A DNA stretch of 64,000 bases from Chloroflexota bacterium (GTDB taxonomy: Bacteria; Chloroflexota; UBA6077; JACCZL01): positions 368,164 to 432,163 of the forward strand of contig JAUJPG010000001.1 of assembly GCA_030447245.1 (NCBI GenBank). Direction: 5' to 3'. A program made the translations under genes and the position numbers. Shown one piece after another: positions 44,848-53,607 of the stretch (the first letter of the stretch is position 1; the number at the start of each line of letters is the position of its first letter). Below the pieces are notes generated by a model. The model ran no database searches, was not told the DNA's origin, and was given only the letters and a program-made list of their open reading frames with translations.

Positions 44848-46253
44848 GTGTCCAGCGCCGTGGGTTGGTAGAGCGCCGAGGCCTGAAGGTCGATCACCTC
44901 AACCGGCAGGCCGGCCGCGGCCACCGCGGCGCGGCCGGCCTCGGTCGTCACGACGCCCCCGCCGGAGCCGATCACCAGCCCGTCCATCATGATCGGGCGC
45001 CCGCCGGCGAACGCGGCTCGAACGCGACGCCGTTCCGGGTCGACCAGCACCGCGTCGGCGTCCGCGCCGACGCCGAGGTGGCCCTTGCGATCGAGGCCGA
45101 GCATCCTGGCCGGGTTCGTGCAGGCCTTACGCACAAAGTCGTCGAGCGCCAGACCTCCGAGGGCGACGAGCGCCAGTCCGCGCTCGACGGTCACGTTGCG
45201 GGGGATTCCCCCGCCGTCGGTCGAGAGAGCGTCGACGACGTAGCGACCATCCGGGCGCCGAGCGGTGGCGAGGATGAACTGGCTCGTCGGGTCGTTGACC
45301 GGGAAGGACAGACTTGCCGCGGTCCCGTGGGCGCGCCACACGTCGCGCGCTTCGACGCCACGCAGGGGTGTGACCTCGTCGCCGCGCGCGTCGTTGACCA
45401 GCGCGTAGCCGTCCAGGATCGCCCGCTCCAGGCTAGCCTCTGTGGCCTCGTAGCCGCGCATCCGGAGGCAATTCTTGGCCGTGTCACTCGCCGGCACGCC
45501 ATCGACGCACCGGCCGAACGTGCCGTTGATCAACGCCAGGTACGACTCCGAGCGAAGCCGCGGCCAACGGGTCAGGATCTCGAGCGCTTCCTGAGCCTCG
45601 ACGATCGGGTCGAGGATCATGCCACGGCAGTAGCTGTTCACGTGGGCGATGTGCAGCGACCGTCCGTCTGCTAGCTCGGCCGCCTCGCGCAGCCCTTCCA
45701 GGTTGCTGCCGTGCTCGGTCGTTCCGACGTGGAAGGCGACGTAGGCGCCGCGCTCGTTCGCGCTCCGGATGATCTCGGCCGTCGCGGACGGCGTGCAGGG
45801 ATAGTGGCCACCCAGGATCTTGACCCCGAGCGCCCCGCTGGTCAGCGTCCGGTCGACGACGGCGCCGATCTCGGCGGCGGGGGGCTCGGGGCTCGACAGC
45901 CCGTCGCCCGGGGTCGGCGAGTCCAGCGACGCGACGGTCAGCCCGGCGCCAGCGGTTCGGATCCCATCCAGAACGTCCGCCATCCGTCCCGAGAGGTTGA
46001 GCGCCGTGGTCACCCCGGCCCGCGCCATCATGGCATGCCCGGCCCAGTAGCCGGCACCGACGTGGGTGTGGGTATCGACCAGGCCTGGCAGGATCAGCAT
46101 CCCATATGCGTCGACGACCTGCGCGCCGAGCGGGGTCGACAGCTCCGACCCGACCTCGGCCACTCGCCCATCTTCGAAACGCACGTCGGCCGGGCCGCGC
46201 CGCCCGTTGCCCGGGTCGATCAGCTCACCACCTCGGATCAACAAGCCCGTCAT
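44844..46253 (-). CDS. Metal-dependent amidohydrolase (D-aminoacylase/dihydroorotase-like)
   Basis: 469 residues; ATG 46253 is eight bases after GGGAGG and preferred over ATG 46259. Amidohydrolase beta-strand domain around the metal site: VDTHTHVG (HxH, about residue 58), GALGVKILGGHYP with the potential carboxylated Lys, HVGTTEHGS and LHIAHVNSYC with later His ligands, DALSTDGGG with the final Asp. C-terminal DADAVLVDP closes the small beta domain. Substrate probably a cyclic amide or N-acyl compound. The nearby peptide permease and binding protein would fit uptake of such compounds. Confidence 0.82.
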   Translation of the reverse strand: MTGLLIRGGELIDPGNGRRGPADVRFEDGRVAEVGSELSTPLGAQVVDAYGMLILPGLVDTHTHVGAGYWAGHAMMARAGVTTALNLSGRMADVLDGIRTAGAGLTVASLDSPTPGDGLSSPEPPAAEIGAVVDRTLTSGALGVKILGGHYPCTPSATAEIIRSANERGAYVAFHVGTTEHGSNLEGLREAAELADGRSLHIAHVNSYCRGMILDPIVEAQEALEILTRWPRLRSESYLALINGTFGRCVDGVPASDTAKNCLRMRGYEATEASLERAILDGYALVNDARGDEVTPLRGVEARDVWRAHGTAASLSFPVNDPTSQFILATARRPDGRYVVDALSTDGGGIPRNVTVERGLALVALGGLALDDFVRKACTNPARMLGLDRKGHLGVGADADAVLVDPERRRVRAAFAGGRPIMMDGLVIGSGGGVVTTEAGRAAVAAAGLPVEVIDLQASALYQPTALDT

Positions 46254-46441
46254 CGCCATGCCTCCCGACCACTCGCGGCAGCGCTGCGAGGATAGGCTGC
46301 TCCGTTGCCGCGGGCCCGCGCGCTGCCTGGTGAATTTGTAACCAGTCCGCCGTCGAGTCCACACAGTCCTGGCACAGGAGTTGCTTTTACTGAAGGCGTC
46401 GAAGGTGCTGAATGTATTAGCACCGATTATCGGAGGGAATC

Positions 46442-46705
46442 ATGGGCATCATCGCGTGGTTGTTCGTCGGCCTGCTTGCCGGATGGCTTGCCGGCATGGT
46501 GATGGGAGGACGCGGCTACGGTGTCATTGGCAACATCGTCGTCGGTGTTATCGGCGCGCTTCTCGGTGGATTCGTAGGCGGAGCGGTGTTCGGCTGGGAC
46601 GTCAGCGGCTTCAATCTGGGCAGCATCCTGGTGGCCTTCATCGGCGCAGTGCTGTTCCTGTTGATTCTTCGGGCGATCCCGGGCAAGCAGCCGTTTGAGC
46701 GATAA
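46442..46705 (+). CDS. GlsB/YeaQ/YmgE family membrane protein
   Basis: 87 residues with three hydrophobic helices rich in Gly: MGIIAWLFVGLLAGWLAGMV, NIVVGVIGALLGGFVGG, ILVAFIGAVLFLLILRAI. This is the transglycosylase-associated (misnamed) YeaQ/GlsB family, connected with general stress responses. RBS GGAGGG six bases upstream. Monocistronic, with a less GC-rich upstream region (46380-46440). Confidence 0.88.
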   Translation: MGIIAWLFVGLLAGWLAGMVMGGRGYGVIGNIVVGVIGALLGGFVGGAVFGWDVSGFNLGSILVAFIGAVLFLLILRAIPGKQPFER

Positions 46706-46779
46706 GCTCGCTCATCCGCGAGCACGCATTCCCGAGGGGGCCGATGGCTCGGCTCTTCGGCATTTAAGGCCGACTGCCC

Positions 46780-47214
46780 CTACTTGACCTCGAGTAGCTC
46801 GACCTCGAAGGTCAGCGTGGCGTTCGGCGGGATTGCGCCGCCGGCGCCCTGAGCGCCGTAGCCAAGCTGGGGCGGGATGGTCAGCCGGCGCGTGCCGCCC
46901 ACGCGCATCGTCGCCACACCCTCATCCCACCCCTTGATCACCCGGCCACGCCCGACCGGGAACGAGAACGGTTGGCCGCGATCCTTCGAGCTGTCGAACT
47001 TCTTTCCGTCGAGCAGCCAGCCGGTGTAGTGGACGACGGCCGTTTGACCGGCCTGAGGCTGGGCGCCACTGCCGACGACCGTGTCGATGTACTTCAAACC
47101 GGACTGGGTGGTCACCTCGTCGCCGCCGCCGGACGGCCCGGGGGGCGTCTGCTGGGCGCACGCGGTCGCCACTACGGTGATCAGGATCAATCCTACGACG
47201 AGGCCGACGAGCAT
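46780..47214 (-). CDS. FKBP-type peptidyl-prolyl isomerase lipoprotein
   Basis: 144 residues; ATG 47214 is selected by GGGGAG nine bases upstream. Signal peptide with lipobox ending VVATAC (Cys about 19), short Gly/Pro linker, then a full FKBP domain: [66 protein letters not shown]. All residues that line the rotamase pocket appear conserved. Role: folding of exported proteins at the outer face of the membrane. Confidence 0.9.
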   Translation of the reverse strand: MLVGLVVGLILITVVATACAQQTPPGPSGGGDEVTTQSGLKYIDTVVGSGAQPQAGQTAVVHYTGWLLDGKKFDSSKDRGQPFSFPVGRGRVIKGWDEGVATMRVGGTRRLTIPPQLGYGAQGAGGAIPPNATLTFEVELLEVK

Positions 47215-47353
47215 GGTGTGTTCTCCCCGACGATGAGTCATCCGCCTTCCGAATCGACGAAACTTTGGCCCAGGGGCCAGAGGGGCTATTCTAGCCTTCC
47301 GGCTAGTCAACTCGGCGGACAGCCCGCGTCGCACTACGCACAGGGAGCACAGG

Positions 47354-48136
47354 ATGGACCTTGGACTCGTCGGCAAGGTAGCGGTCATCACGGGCGGCAG
47401 CGAAGGGATTGGGCGTGCCACGGCGCGCTCGCTGGGCCGTGAGGGCGCGCACGTCGTCATTTGCGCCCGGCGAACCGACGTGCTGGAGCACGCCGCCGCG
47501 GAGATAGCCAGGGAGACCGGGGCCGAGATCGTCCCAATCTCGGCCGACGTCAGCCGCGGCAAGGACGTCGAGCGGTTGATCGGGGAGACCGTCGGACGCT
47601 TCGGCCGGCTCGACGTTCTCGTCAATAACGCCGGCACCTCGCAAGCAAGGGAGTTCGAGACGGTCTCGGACGAGGCCTGGCAGGACGACCTGGACCTCAA
47701 GCTCTTCGGAGCGATTCGTTCGATTCGGCTGGCGATCCCCCACCTCCGCGTGGCCGGTGGGAGCGTGATCAACGTCCTCAACATCGGCGCCAAGCAGCCG
47801 GCCGCTGCCTCAGTCCCGACGTCGGTCAGCCGGGCCGCCGGGATGGCCCTGACCAAGGCGCTCTCCAAAGAGCTGGCGTCTGCCCAGATCCGGGTCAACG
47901 CCGTGCTGATCGGCCTCATCAAGAGCGCCCAGCACGAGCGTCGCTGGCAAGCCCAGGGTGGGCCGAGCCTGAGCGACTTCTACGCCGGGATGGCCCGCGA
48001 GCGCGCGATCCCGCTCGGCCGCGTCGGCGAGGCTGAGGAGGTCGGCGACCTGATCACCTTTCTGGCGTCCTCCCGCGCGGCCTACATCACCGGGGTCGCC
48101 ATCAACGCCGACGGCGGTGCCTCCGCGGTCGTCTGA
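47354..48136 (+). CDS. SDR-family protein without the usual catalytic Tyr-Lys pair
   Basis: 260 residues with NAD(P) motif [16 protein letters not shown], and a C-terminal [12 protein letters not shown] as in 3-oxoacyl-ACP reductase relatives. At the YxxxK position the sequence reads [15 protein letters not shown], lacking Tyr and Lys; this variant belongs to a known SDR subgroup and may be catalytically altered. Start ATG 47354 after GGGAGCACAGG. The last 31 bases, with the stop codon, are repeated 58 bp downstream. Confidence 0.85.
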   Translation: MDLGLVGKVAVITGGSEGIGRATARSLGREGAHVVICARRTDVLEHAAAEIARETGAEIVPISADVSRGKDVERLIGETVGRFGRLDVLVNNAGTSQAREFETVSDEAWQDDLDLKLFGAIRSIRLAIPHLRVAGGSVINVLNIGAKQPAAASVPTSVSRAAGMALTKALSKELASAQIRVNAVLIGLIKSAQHERRWQAQGGPSLSDFYAGMARERAIPLGRVGEAEEVGDLITFLASSRAAYITGVAINADGGASAVV

Positions 48137-48195
48137 CCCCCACAGCATCGCCCCATCTCCACGGGCCGACGGCGGCGCCTCCGCGGTCGTCTGAC
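48107..48195 (+). repeat. 31-bp direct repeat at the SDR stop codon
   Basis: Copies at 48107-48137 and 48165-48195 differ at one base (T/C). The first includes the last codons of the SDR gene and its stop (GCCTCCGCGGTCGTCTGAC); the second lies in the spacer before the peptide permease gene. Looks like a local slippage or duplication event. Confidence 0.8.
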
Positions 48196-48229
48196 TCGCG
48201 GCATCGTGATCGTCGTGTACCATCGAGCC

Positions 48230-49180
48230 GTGCGGACGTACATCCTGAAGCGTGTTCTCTCGTTGATTCCGACCCTCCTCGGGGTGACCATCCTGGTCTT
48301 CGCAATGGTCCGACTGATCCCGGGCACCGTCGTCGACCAGCTCATCGGAGCCGAGGCGAAGGTTGACGAGGCGACCAAGGAGGCGGCCCGGGCGTTCTTC
48401 GGGCTGGACAAGCCGCTCCACACTCAGTACCTGGACTGGCTCGGCGGCCTTCTCCGTGGCGACCTGGGCCAGAGCTGGCGCTCGGGCCTACCGGTCAGCA
48501 GGATGATTCTCGATCGGCTGTCGGTGACGGCAGAGCTGGTCGTCGGGGCGCTGCTGATCTCGCTGCTGGTCGGCATTCCGCTCGGCATCGTCTCGGCCGT
48601 CCGCGAAGGGACGCCCGTCGACCACGTGGCGCGCATCGTCAGCTTATTCAGCCTGTCGGTTCCGATCTTCTGGCAGGCGGCGATGATCATCCTGGCCCTT
48701 TCGCTCTGGTTTCGGTGGGTGCCGCCAGTCGAGTACGCCGCGCTGACGCGCGATCCGGTCGCCAACCTCAAGCAGATGATCCTCCCGGCCATCGTCCTCG
48801 GCACGGTCGTCGCCGCGCAGATCATGCGGATGACGCGAGCGTCGCTGCTCGACGTGTTGCGCCTGGACCACGTGCGGACGGCCCGCGCCAAGGGGCTGGC
48901 GGAGCGCCTGGTCGTCGGCCGGCACGCGCTCAAGAATTCGCTCATCCCGGTCGTCACGGTGGTCGGCGTCCAGGCCGGCTACCTGCTCAGCGGGGCCGTG
49001 GTGACCGAGGAGGTCTTCACCTTGCCAGGGGTCGGGCGACTCGTGCTGAACGCCGTCTACGAGCGCGATTACCCATTGGTCCAGGGGACGATCCTGTTCA
49101 TCGCCGTGATGTTCATGGTGACCAATCTGATCGTCGACCTGCTGTACGCCTACCTCGACCCGCGCATCCGGTATCGGTGA
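48230..49180 (+). CDS. Peptide/nickel ABC transporter permease (DppB-like)
   Basis: 316 residues from GTG 48230 (GTG 48206 possible). N-terminal YILKRVLSLIPTLLGVTILVF is the DppB/OppB signature; six membrane helices; inner-membrane EAA loop RTARAKGLAERLVVGRHAL, where the ATPase docks. Transports oligopeptides, or related small molecules, together with DppC. The dppC-like gene follows 98 bases later, and a binding protein is encoded convergently. No ATPase gene is present in the window, so shared ATPases or genes elsewhere are needed. Confidence 0.87.
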   Translation: MRTYILKRVLSLIPTLLGVTILVFAMVRLIPGTVVDQLIGAEAKVDEATKEAARAFFGLDKPLHTQYLDWLGGLLRGDLGQSWRSGLPVSRMILDRLSVTAELVVGALLISLLVGIPLGIVSAVREGTPVDHVARIVSLFSLSVPIFWQAAMIILALSLWFRWVPPVEYAALTRDPVANLKQMILPAIVLGTVVAAQIMRMTRASLLDVLRLDHVRTARAKGLAERLVVGRHALKNSLIPVVTVVGVQAGYLLSGAVVTEEVFTLPGVGRLVLNAVYERDYPLVQGTILFIAVMFMVTNLIVDLLYAYLDPRIRYR

Positions 49181-49278
49181 GCTCAGGGTGCATAAACGCG
49201 GCCGGATCGACACCGAAGGATGTCCTGGCTCGCCGTTCGTCGTTAGTCGTATGGCCTTCCTCAACTGATCTAGGCGCG

Positions 49279-50172
49279 ATGGCAGAAGCGATGGAGCGGT
49301 CCCCGATGGTGGCGGCAGCGCCGCGCGTTGAGCGCTCCGAGTGGCGGCGGATGACGCGCGTCCTGGTGCGCAACCGCCTGGTCCTGGCCGGCCTGATCAT
49401 GGTCCTCGTCCTGGTCCTGCTCGCGATCCTGGCCGGCCTGGTTGCGCCCTACAACCCGACGGCCAACAACGTCCGCGCGGCGCTCCAGCCGCCGTCGTCG
49501 TATTACTACTTCGGGACGGACCGCTTCGGGCGGGACGTGTTCAGCCGCGTGATCTACGGCAGCCAGATCAGCTTGATGGTCGCGCTGGTGAGCGTCGCGC
49601 TGTCGGCATCGGTCGGCGTGACCCTTGGCCTGATCGCCGGCTACTTCGGCGGCTGGCTCGACAACCTGCTCGGTCGCGTCATGGACGTCTTCTTCAGCTT
49701 CCCGCCGCTGCTACTCGCGATCGGCGTCGCCGCGATGCTGGGGCCGGGCACCAACAACGCGATCCTGGCGATCGCCGCGGTGTACGCGCCGCTGTTCGGG
49801 CGCGTGGTGCGCGGTCCGGTCCTGGTAGAGCGGAGCAAAGAGTACGTCGAGGCAGCGCGGGTACTGGGCGCCTCGGCGCCGCGGATCATCCTACGCCACG
49901 TCTTCCCGAACACGCTGACGCCGCTCACCATCCAGGGGACGATCACGTTCTCCTACGCGATCCTGTTGGAGGCGTACCTGAGCTTCCTCGGGCTGGGCAT
50001 CCAGCCCCCGAACCCGAGCTGGGGCTCGATGCTCCAGGAGGGGCGGACCTTCCTGGAGACCGCCCCCTGGATGAGCATCTTCCCCGGCCTGGCGATCATG
50101 CTGGCCGTCTTAGCCTTCAACCTCCTCGGCGACGGCATCCGCGACGCCCTCGACCCACGCTCGCGCGGGTAG
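49279..50172 (+). CDS. Peptide/nickel ABC transporter permease (DppC-like)
   Basis: 297 residues; ATG 49279. N-terminal tail, first helix LVLAGLIMVLVLVLLAILAGL, the DppC-specific YYFGTDRFGRDVFSRVIYGS, and the EAA loop YVEAARVLGASAPRIILRHV followed by PNTLTPL. Forms the heterodimeric channel with the upstream DppB-like protein. Ends in LLGDGIRDALDP as is typical. A possible hairpin terminator lies at its 3' end. Confidence 0.88.
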   Translation: MAEAMERSPMVAAAPRVERSEWRRMTRVLVRNRLVLAGLIMVLVLVLLAILAGLVAPYNPTANNVRAALQPPSSYYYFGTDRFGRDVFSRVIYGSQISLMVALVSVALSASVGVTLGLIAGYFGGWLDNLLGRVMDVFFSFPPLLLAIGVAAMLGPGTNNAILAIAAVYAPLFGRVVRGPVLVERSKEYVEAARVLGASAPRIILRHVFPNTLTPLTIQGTITFSYAILLEAYLSFLGLGIQPPNPSWGSMLQEGRTFLETAPWMSIFPGLAIMLAVLAFNLLGDGIRDALDPRSRG

Positions 50173-50193
50173 CGGCAGGCACGGAGACCCGCG
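50164..50193. terminator. Possible bidirectional terminator hairpin
   Basis: CGCGGGT (50164-50170) can pair with ACCCGCG (50187-50193) with a 16-base loop, and a further palindrome CGCGGGTACCCGCG sits at 50190-50203. Located between the convergent dppC-like and binding-protein genes. No T-tract. Confidence 0.3.
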
Positions 50194-50231
50194 GGTACCC
50201 GCGTCGACGTTCCTGGCTTGCTAGATCCCGG

Positions 50232-51959
50232 TCAGCCTTCTAGCCAGGTGGTGGTCAGGCCCTGGAAGAAGCTGGAGGGGTGCGGCTCGTAGTCTTTGAC
50301 CGACGCCTTCATGGCATGGATCAGGTCAGCCGAGAAGAGCCAGAGCTGGGGCACCTTGGTCACGAGCATCTTCTGGACCTGGGTGTAGATCTCCTTGCGC
50401 CGGGCGACGTCGATGGCCGCCTTGCCCTGCTCCAACAGCGCGTCGACCTCAGCGTCCTTCCAATTATTCTGGTTGGCGCCGCTCGAGTGGATCCGGTTGA
50501 AGAGCAAGCTGTCCGGATCGGCGTTGCCGCCTGACAGGTTCGTCGTCATGATGAATTCTTTGTCGTTGAAGCTCTTCAGCCAGATCCCGTACTCGATCGG
50601 CTTCAGCTCGGCCTCGATGCCGACCTTCTTCAGCTGGTCGCCGATGACCTGCATGCCGTTGAACATCGTCGGCAGGGTCGGAACCGATTGGATCTCAGTC
50701 GCGAACCCATTCGGAAAGCCGGCCTGGGCCAGGAGCTGCTTGGCCTTGTCTAGGTCCGGCTTGTACTCGGGCAGCGTCGCCGGGTCGAGTGCGTACTCTT
50801 TGAGCGCCGGCGGAATCGGCGCGATCAGGGTGCCCAGGCCCGAGGCAGCGACCTGCATGACCTCGGCGCGGTCGACGGCATACGAGATCGCCTGGCGGAC
50901 CTCGAGCTTGTCGAAGGGCGGCTTCTGGTTGTTGATGTTCAGGTAATCGAAGCCCTGGCGTGCCGAGCGAGTGGTGACCAGGCCCGGCGCATCCCTGACG
51001 AGCTGGTAGTTCTTGTTGTCTTCGAGCAACGCCAGGTGGACGTTTCCACTTCGAAGCTGGGCGACGATCGTCGACTCCTCAGGGATCACCTGGAAGGTGA
51101 TGCCGTCTAGGTATGGCTGACCCTGGACGTAGTAGTCCGGGTTGCGCCGCAGCTTGAGCGTCTGGTTGGGGACCCATTCCTCGAGGACAAACGGGCCGCT
51201 GCCGGCCGCCGACTTGCGAAGGTCACCGCCGGCCTTGTCGATCTCCTCCTTGGCGACGATTCCGAACCAGGCCGATGCGAGGCTGGCCAGCAGCGCCGCG
51301 TCCGGGCCATTGAGCGTGATCCGGACCGTCGACGGGTCCGGTGTCTCGATCCCGTCGATGCTGGTGACCAGCCCGGCCCCCTGCGTCTTGTTCAGGATGT
51401 TGCGCTCGATGCTGAACTTGACGTCGTCGGCGACCAGCTCGCGCCCGTTGTGAAACTTGACGCCCTTGCGCAGGAAGAAGGTGTACGTCTTGCCGTCCGG
51501 CGCGATCTCCCAGCGCTCGGCCAGATCCGGCTGGACCTTCAGCTCGGCATCGGTTTGGACCAGGTAGCTGTACATGAGCTGGGTGACGCGCTGGCGCGAG
51601 ACCGCGTTGGTGAGGTGCGGATCGAGATCGGTCGCCTCGGCAGTCTTGCCGACGACGAGTGTGCCGCCGCGCCTGGGTGTCCCCGCCGCCGCGGCCGGCT
51701 TGGGCGCTTCGGCTGGTTTGGCGGCGTCGGCCGGCTTGGCGGCCGGCGCCTGAGTCGGGGCGCCCCCCGCCGCTGGTGCGGCCGTCGCGGCCGGCTTGGC
51801 GGGCGGCTGGGTCGGCGGGTTCGGTGGCGCCTGCTGCGAACCGCACGCCTGGAGCAGCCCGCCGACCATCAGCGATCCGGTCAGCAATGTGCCGCCACGC
51901 AAGAACCCGCGCCGCGACAGCCGCCCGCGCGCTACGCAGACTTCGTGATCTTCTGCCAT
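50232..51959 (-). CDS. Peptide ABC transporter substrate-binding lipoprotein (SBP family 5)
   Basis: 575 residues from ATG 51959. A Tat-like signal (SRRGFLRGGTLLTG) merges with a lipobox LLQAC (Cys about 40); then a 45-residue Ala/Pro/Lys linker and the family 5 extracellular solute-binding domain: GGTLVVGKTAEATDLDPHLT, YTFFLRKGVKFHNGREL, GSGPFVLEEW, FDYLNINNQKPPFD, VRQAISYAVDR. Convergent with the two permease genes, so presumably their binding protein. Lies 170 bases downstream of the dihydroorotase-like gene and may be a separate unit. Confidence 0.9.
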   Translation of the reverse strand: MAEDHEVCVARGRLSRRGFLRGGTLLTGSLMVGGLLQACGSQQAPPNPPTQPPAKPAATAAPAAGGAPTQAPAAKPADAAKPAEAPKPAAAAGTPRRGGTLVVGKTAEATDLDPHLTNAVSRQRVTQLMYSYLVQTDAELKVQPDLAERWEIAPDGKTYTFFLRKGVKFHNGRELVADDVKFSIERNILNKTQGAGLVTSIDGIETPDPSTVRITLNGPDAALLASLASAWFGIVAKEEIDKAGGDLRKSAAGSGPFVLEEWVPNQTLKLRRNPDYYVQGQPYLDGITFQVIPEESTIVAQLRSGNVHLALLEDNKNYQLVRDAPGLVTTRSARQGFDYLNINNQKPPFDKLEVRQAISYAVDRAEVMQVAASGLGTLIAPIPPALKEYALDPATLPEYKPDLDKAKQLLAQAGFPNGFATEIQSVPTLPTMFNGMQVIGDQLKKVGIEAELKPIEYGIWLKSFNDKEFIMTTNLSGGNADPDSLLFNRIHSSGANQNNWKDAEVDALLEQGKAAIDVARRKEIYTQVQKMLVTKVPQLWLFSADLIHAMKASVKDYEPHPSSFFQGLTTTWLEG

Positions 51960-52125
51960 CGTGAAGCCCTTTCTCCGAGCGACAGTCGCGCCGCCATCGC
52001 GCGCACGCCACGCCGCGTCGGATGGCGCGATGATAGGAGAGCGGCCCGAGGCTGTCAACGTCCTCCCTGCCTCAGCCACCTGCTCGGCTGGCCAGATCGT
52101 GGAGGCTGTACGGCCGCGCCGTCCC

Positions 52126-53514
52126 TCACACGCTCGATGCGGAGAGGATCGGACGTAGGAACCGGCCGGTGCCTGGCTCAGCGGTGAGCTGGCCGTCCTG
52201 GTAGACCGTGCGGCCGCGGAGGAGGGTGCGGGTGATCCGGCCGCGGAACGCGCGGCCATCGTAGATGCGGGCCGAGGCGCGGGAGGTGCTGAAGAGGTCG
52301 TCGAGTCGAACGGTCCAGTGGCCGCTCGGGTCCCAGAGCGCGAGGTCGGCGTCGGCCTCGGGTTCGAGGCGGCCTTTATGGGGGAGGTTGAAGCGTCGGG
52401 CAGGAGCTTCGCTGAGCAGACGGGCCACGTCTTCAAGGCGAAAGTCGCCGGCCACGGCGCGGTCGAGCAGGGCCGGAGCCATCGTCTGGATGCTCGGGCT
52501 GCCGGCCGGAACGGCGAAGACATCGGCCCAGCCGCGCTCCTTCTCCTCGACGGTGTACGGGGCATGGTCGCTGCCGATCACGTCGACGGCGCCGGATCGA
52601 ACCAGCTCGACCATGGCCAGGCGGTCTTCGCGGGCGCGGATCGGCGGATTGATCTTGGCGAAGGGCCCGAGCTCGGCGGTCGACTCCTCGTCGAACAGCA
52701 GGTAGTGGGGGCAGGTCTCCAGGGTGACCGGTAGACCCTGGCTCTTGGCGTCGGCGATCATCCGGCCGGCCCAGCCGGTGCTGATATGCGGGAAGTGGAC
52801 CTGGGCACCGGTCTCGCGGGCCAGGACGAGCACCTGGGCGACTGCGAGCGCCTCGACGAACGGCGGGCGCGAGGCGTGGTGCGCCGGCGGGTCGGTCCGC
52901 CCGGCCGCTCGTAGCTCGGCCATCCGCTGCTCGATGATCGCGTTGTCCTCGCAGTGCATGGCGCAGGGCAGGCCAGTCTCCGTGATCCAGGACAGCGCGC
53001 GGTGCAACGACGGGGTGTCTGTGGCGGTCAGGCCGAGGAACTCGCGCTCACGCCCTGGCGGAGCGGCGTGCAGGAAGATCTTGAAGCCGATCACGCCCTC
53101 GGCCGCCATGCCGAGGATGTCGTCACGGGCGGCCCCGCCGCCGCCGTACAGACCGAAGTCGACGACGGCGTCCCGCTCGCCGAGTGTCCGCCGCTCGCGG
53201 ACCACCTCGGCCGAGTGGACGCCCGGGTCGGCGATCGGCATCTCAAGGATGGTTGTCACGCCGCCGGCCGCGGCCGAGGCGGTACCGGTCGTCCAATCCT
53301 CGCGGTCCGGTCGGGCCGGTGCGCGGCAGTGGAAGTGGGCGTCGACGAAGCCAGGAAAGACCAGCAGGCCACCGGCGTCGACCGTCTCCTCGGCGTCGGG
53401 CGCCTGGCCAGATGGGTACAACCCCGCGATCCTGCCATCCGCGATGCCGAGGTCCTGGCGTGACTGTCCCTGGGCAGTGACCAGGGTACCGCCGGTGATC
53501 TTCAGGTTGAGCAT
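52126..53514 (-). CDS. Dihydroorotase/allantoinase/hydantoinase-type cyclic amidohydrolase
   Basis: 462 residues; ATG 53514 follows GGAGAGGG. Binuclear metal site of the superfamily: FVDAHFHCR (HxH, about 60), the carboxylated Lys in GFKIFLHAA (about 152), HCEDN, VHFPHIST, and the final Asp in GSDHAPY (about 315). Overall closest in motif style to dihydroorotase and allantoinase. Given pyrD, pyrK, pyrE and an N-carbamoyl amidohydrolase in the same leftward cluster, action on dihydroorotate or another dihydropyrimidine is the most likely. Preceded by the Liv-type binding protein with 93 bases between. Confidence 0.82.
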   Translation of the reverse strand: MLNLKITGGTLVTAQGQSRQDLGIADGRIAGLYPSGQAPDAEETVDAGGLLVFPGFVDAHFHCRAPARPDREDWTTGTASAAAGGVTTILEMPIADPGVHSAEVVRERRTLGERDAVVDFGLYGGGGAARDDILGMAAEGVIGFKIFLHAAPPGREREFLGLTATDTPSLHRALSWITETGLPCAMHCEDNAIIEQRMAELRAAGRTDPPAHHASRPPFVEALAVAQVLVLARETGAQVHFPHISTGWAGRMIADAKSQGLPVTLETCPHYLLFDEESTAELGPFAKINPPIRAREDRLAMVELVRSGAVDVIGSDHAPYTVEEKERGWADVFAVPAGSPSIQTMAPALLDRAVAGDFRLEDVARLLSEAPARRFNLPHKGRLEPEADADLALWDPSGHWTVRLDDLFSTSRASARIYDGRAFRGRITRTLLRGRTVYQDGQLTAEPGTGRFLRPILSASSV

Positions 53515-53607
53515 GGCGCCCTCTCCAATCGCGCGCGGAACAACGGGCACCCGGCGTGCGGCCACCCGTGCCGGTGTTGCAGCCAGGGGCGCACCCCGTG
53601 CTAAAAG

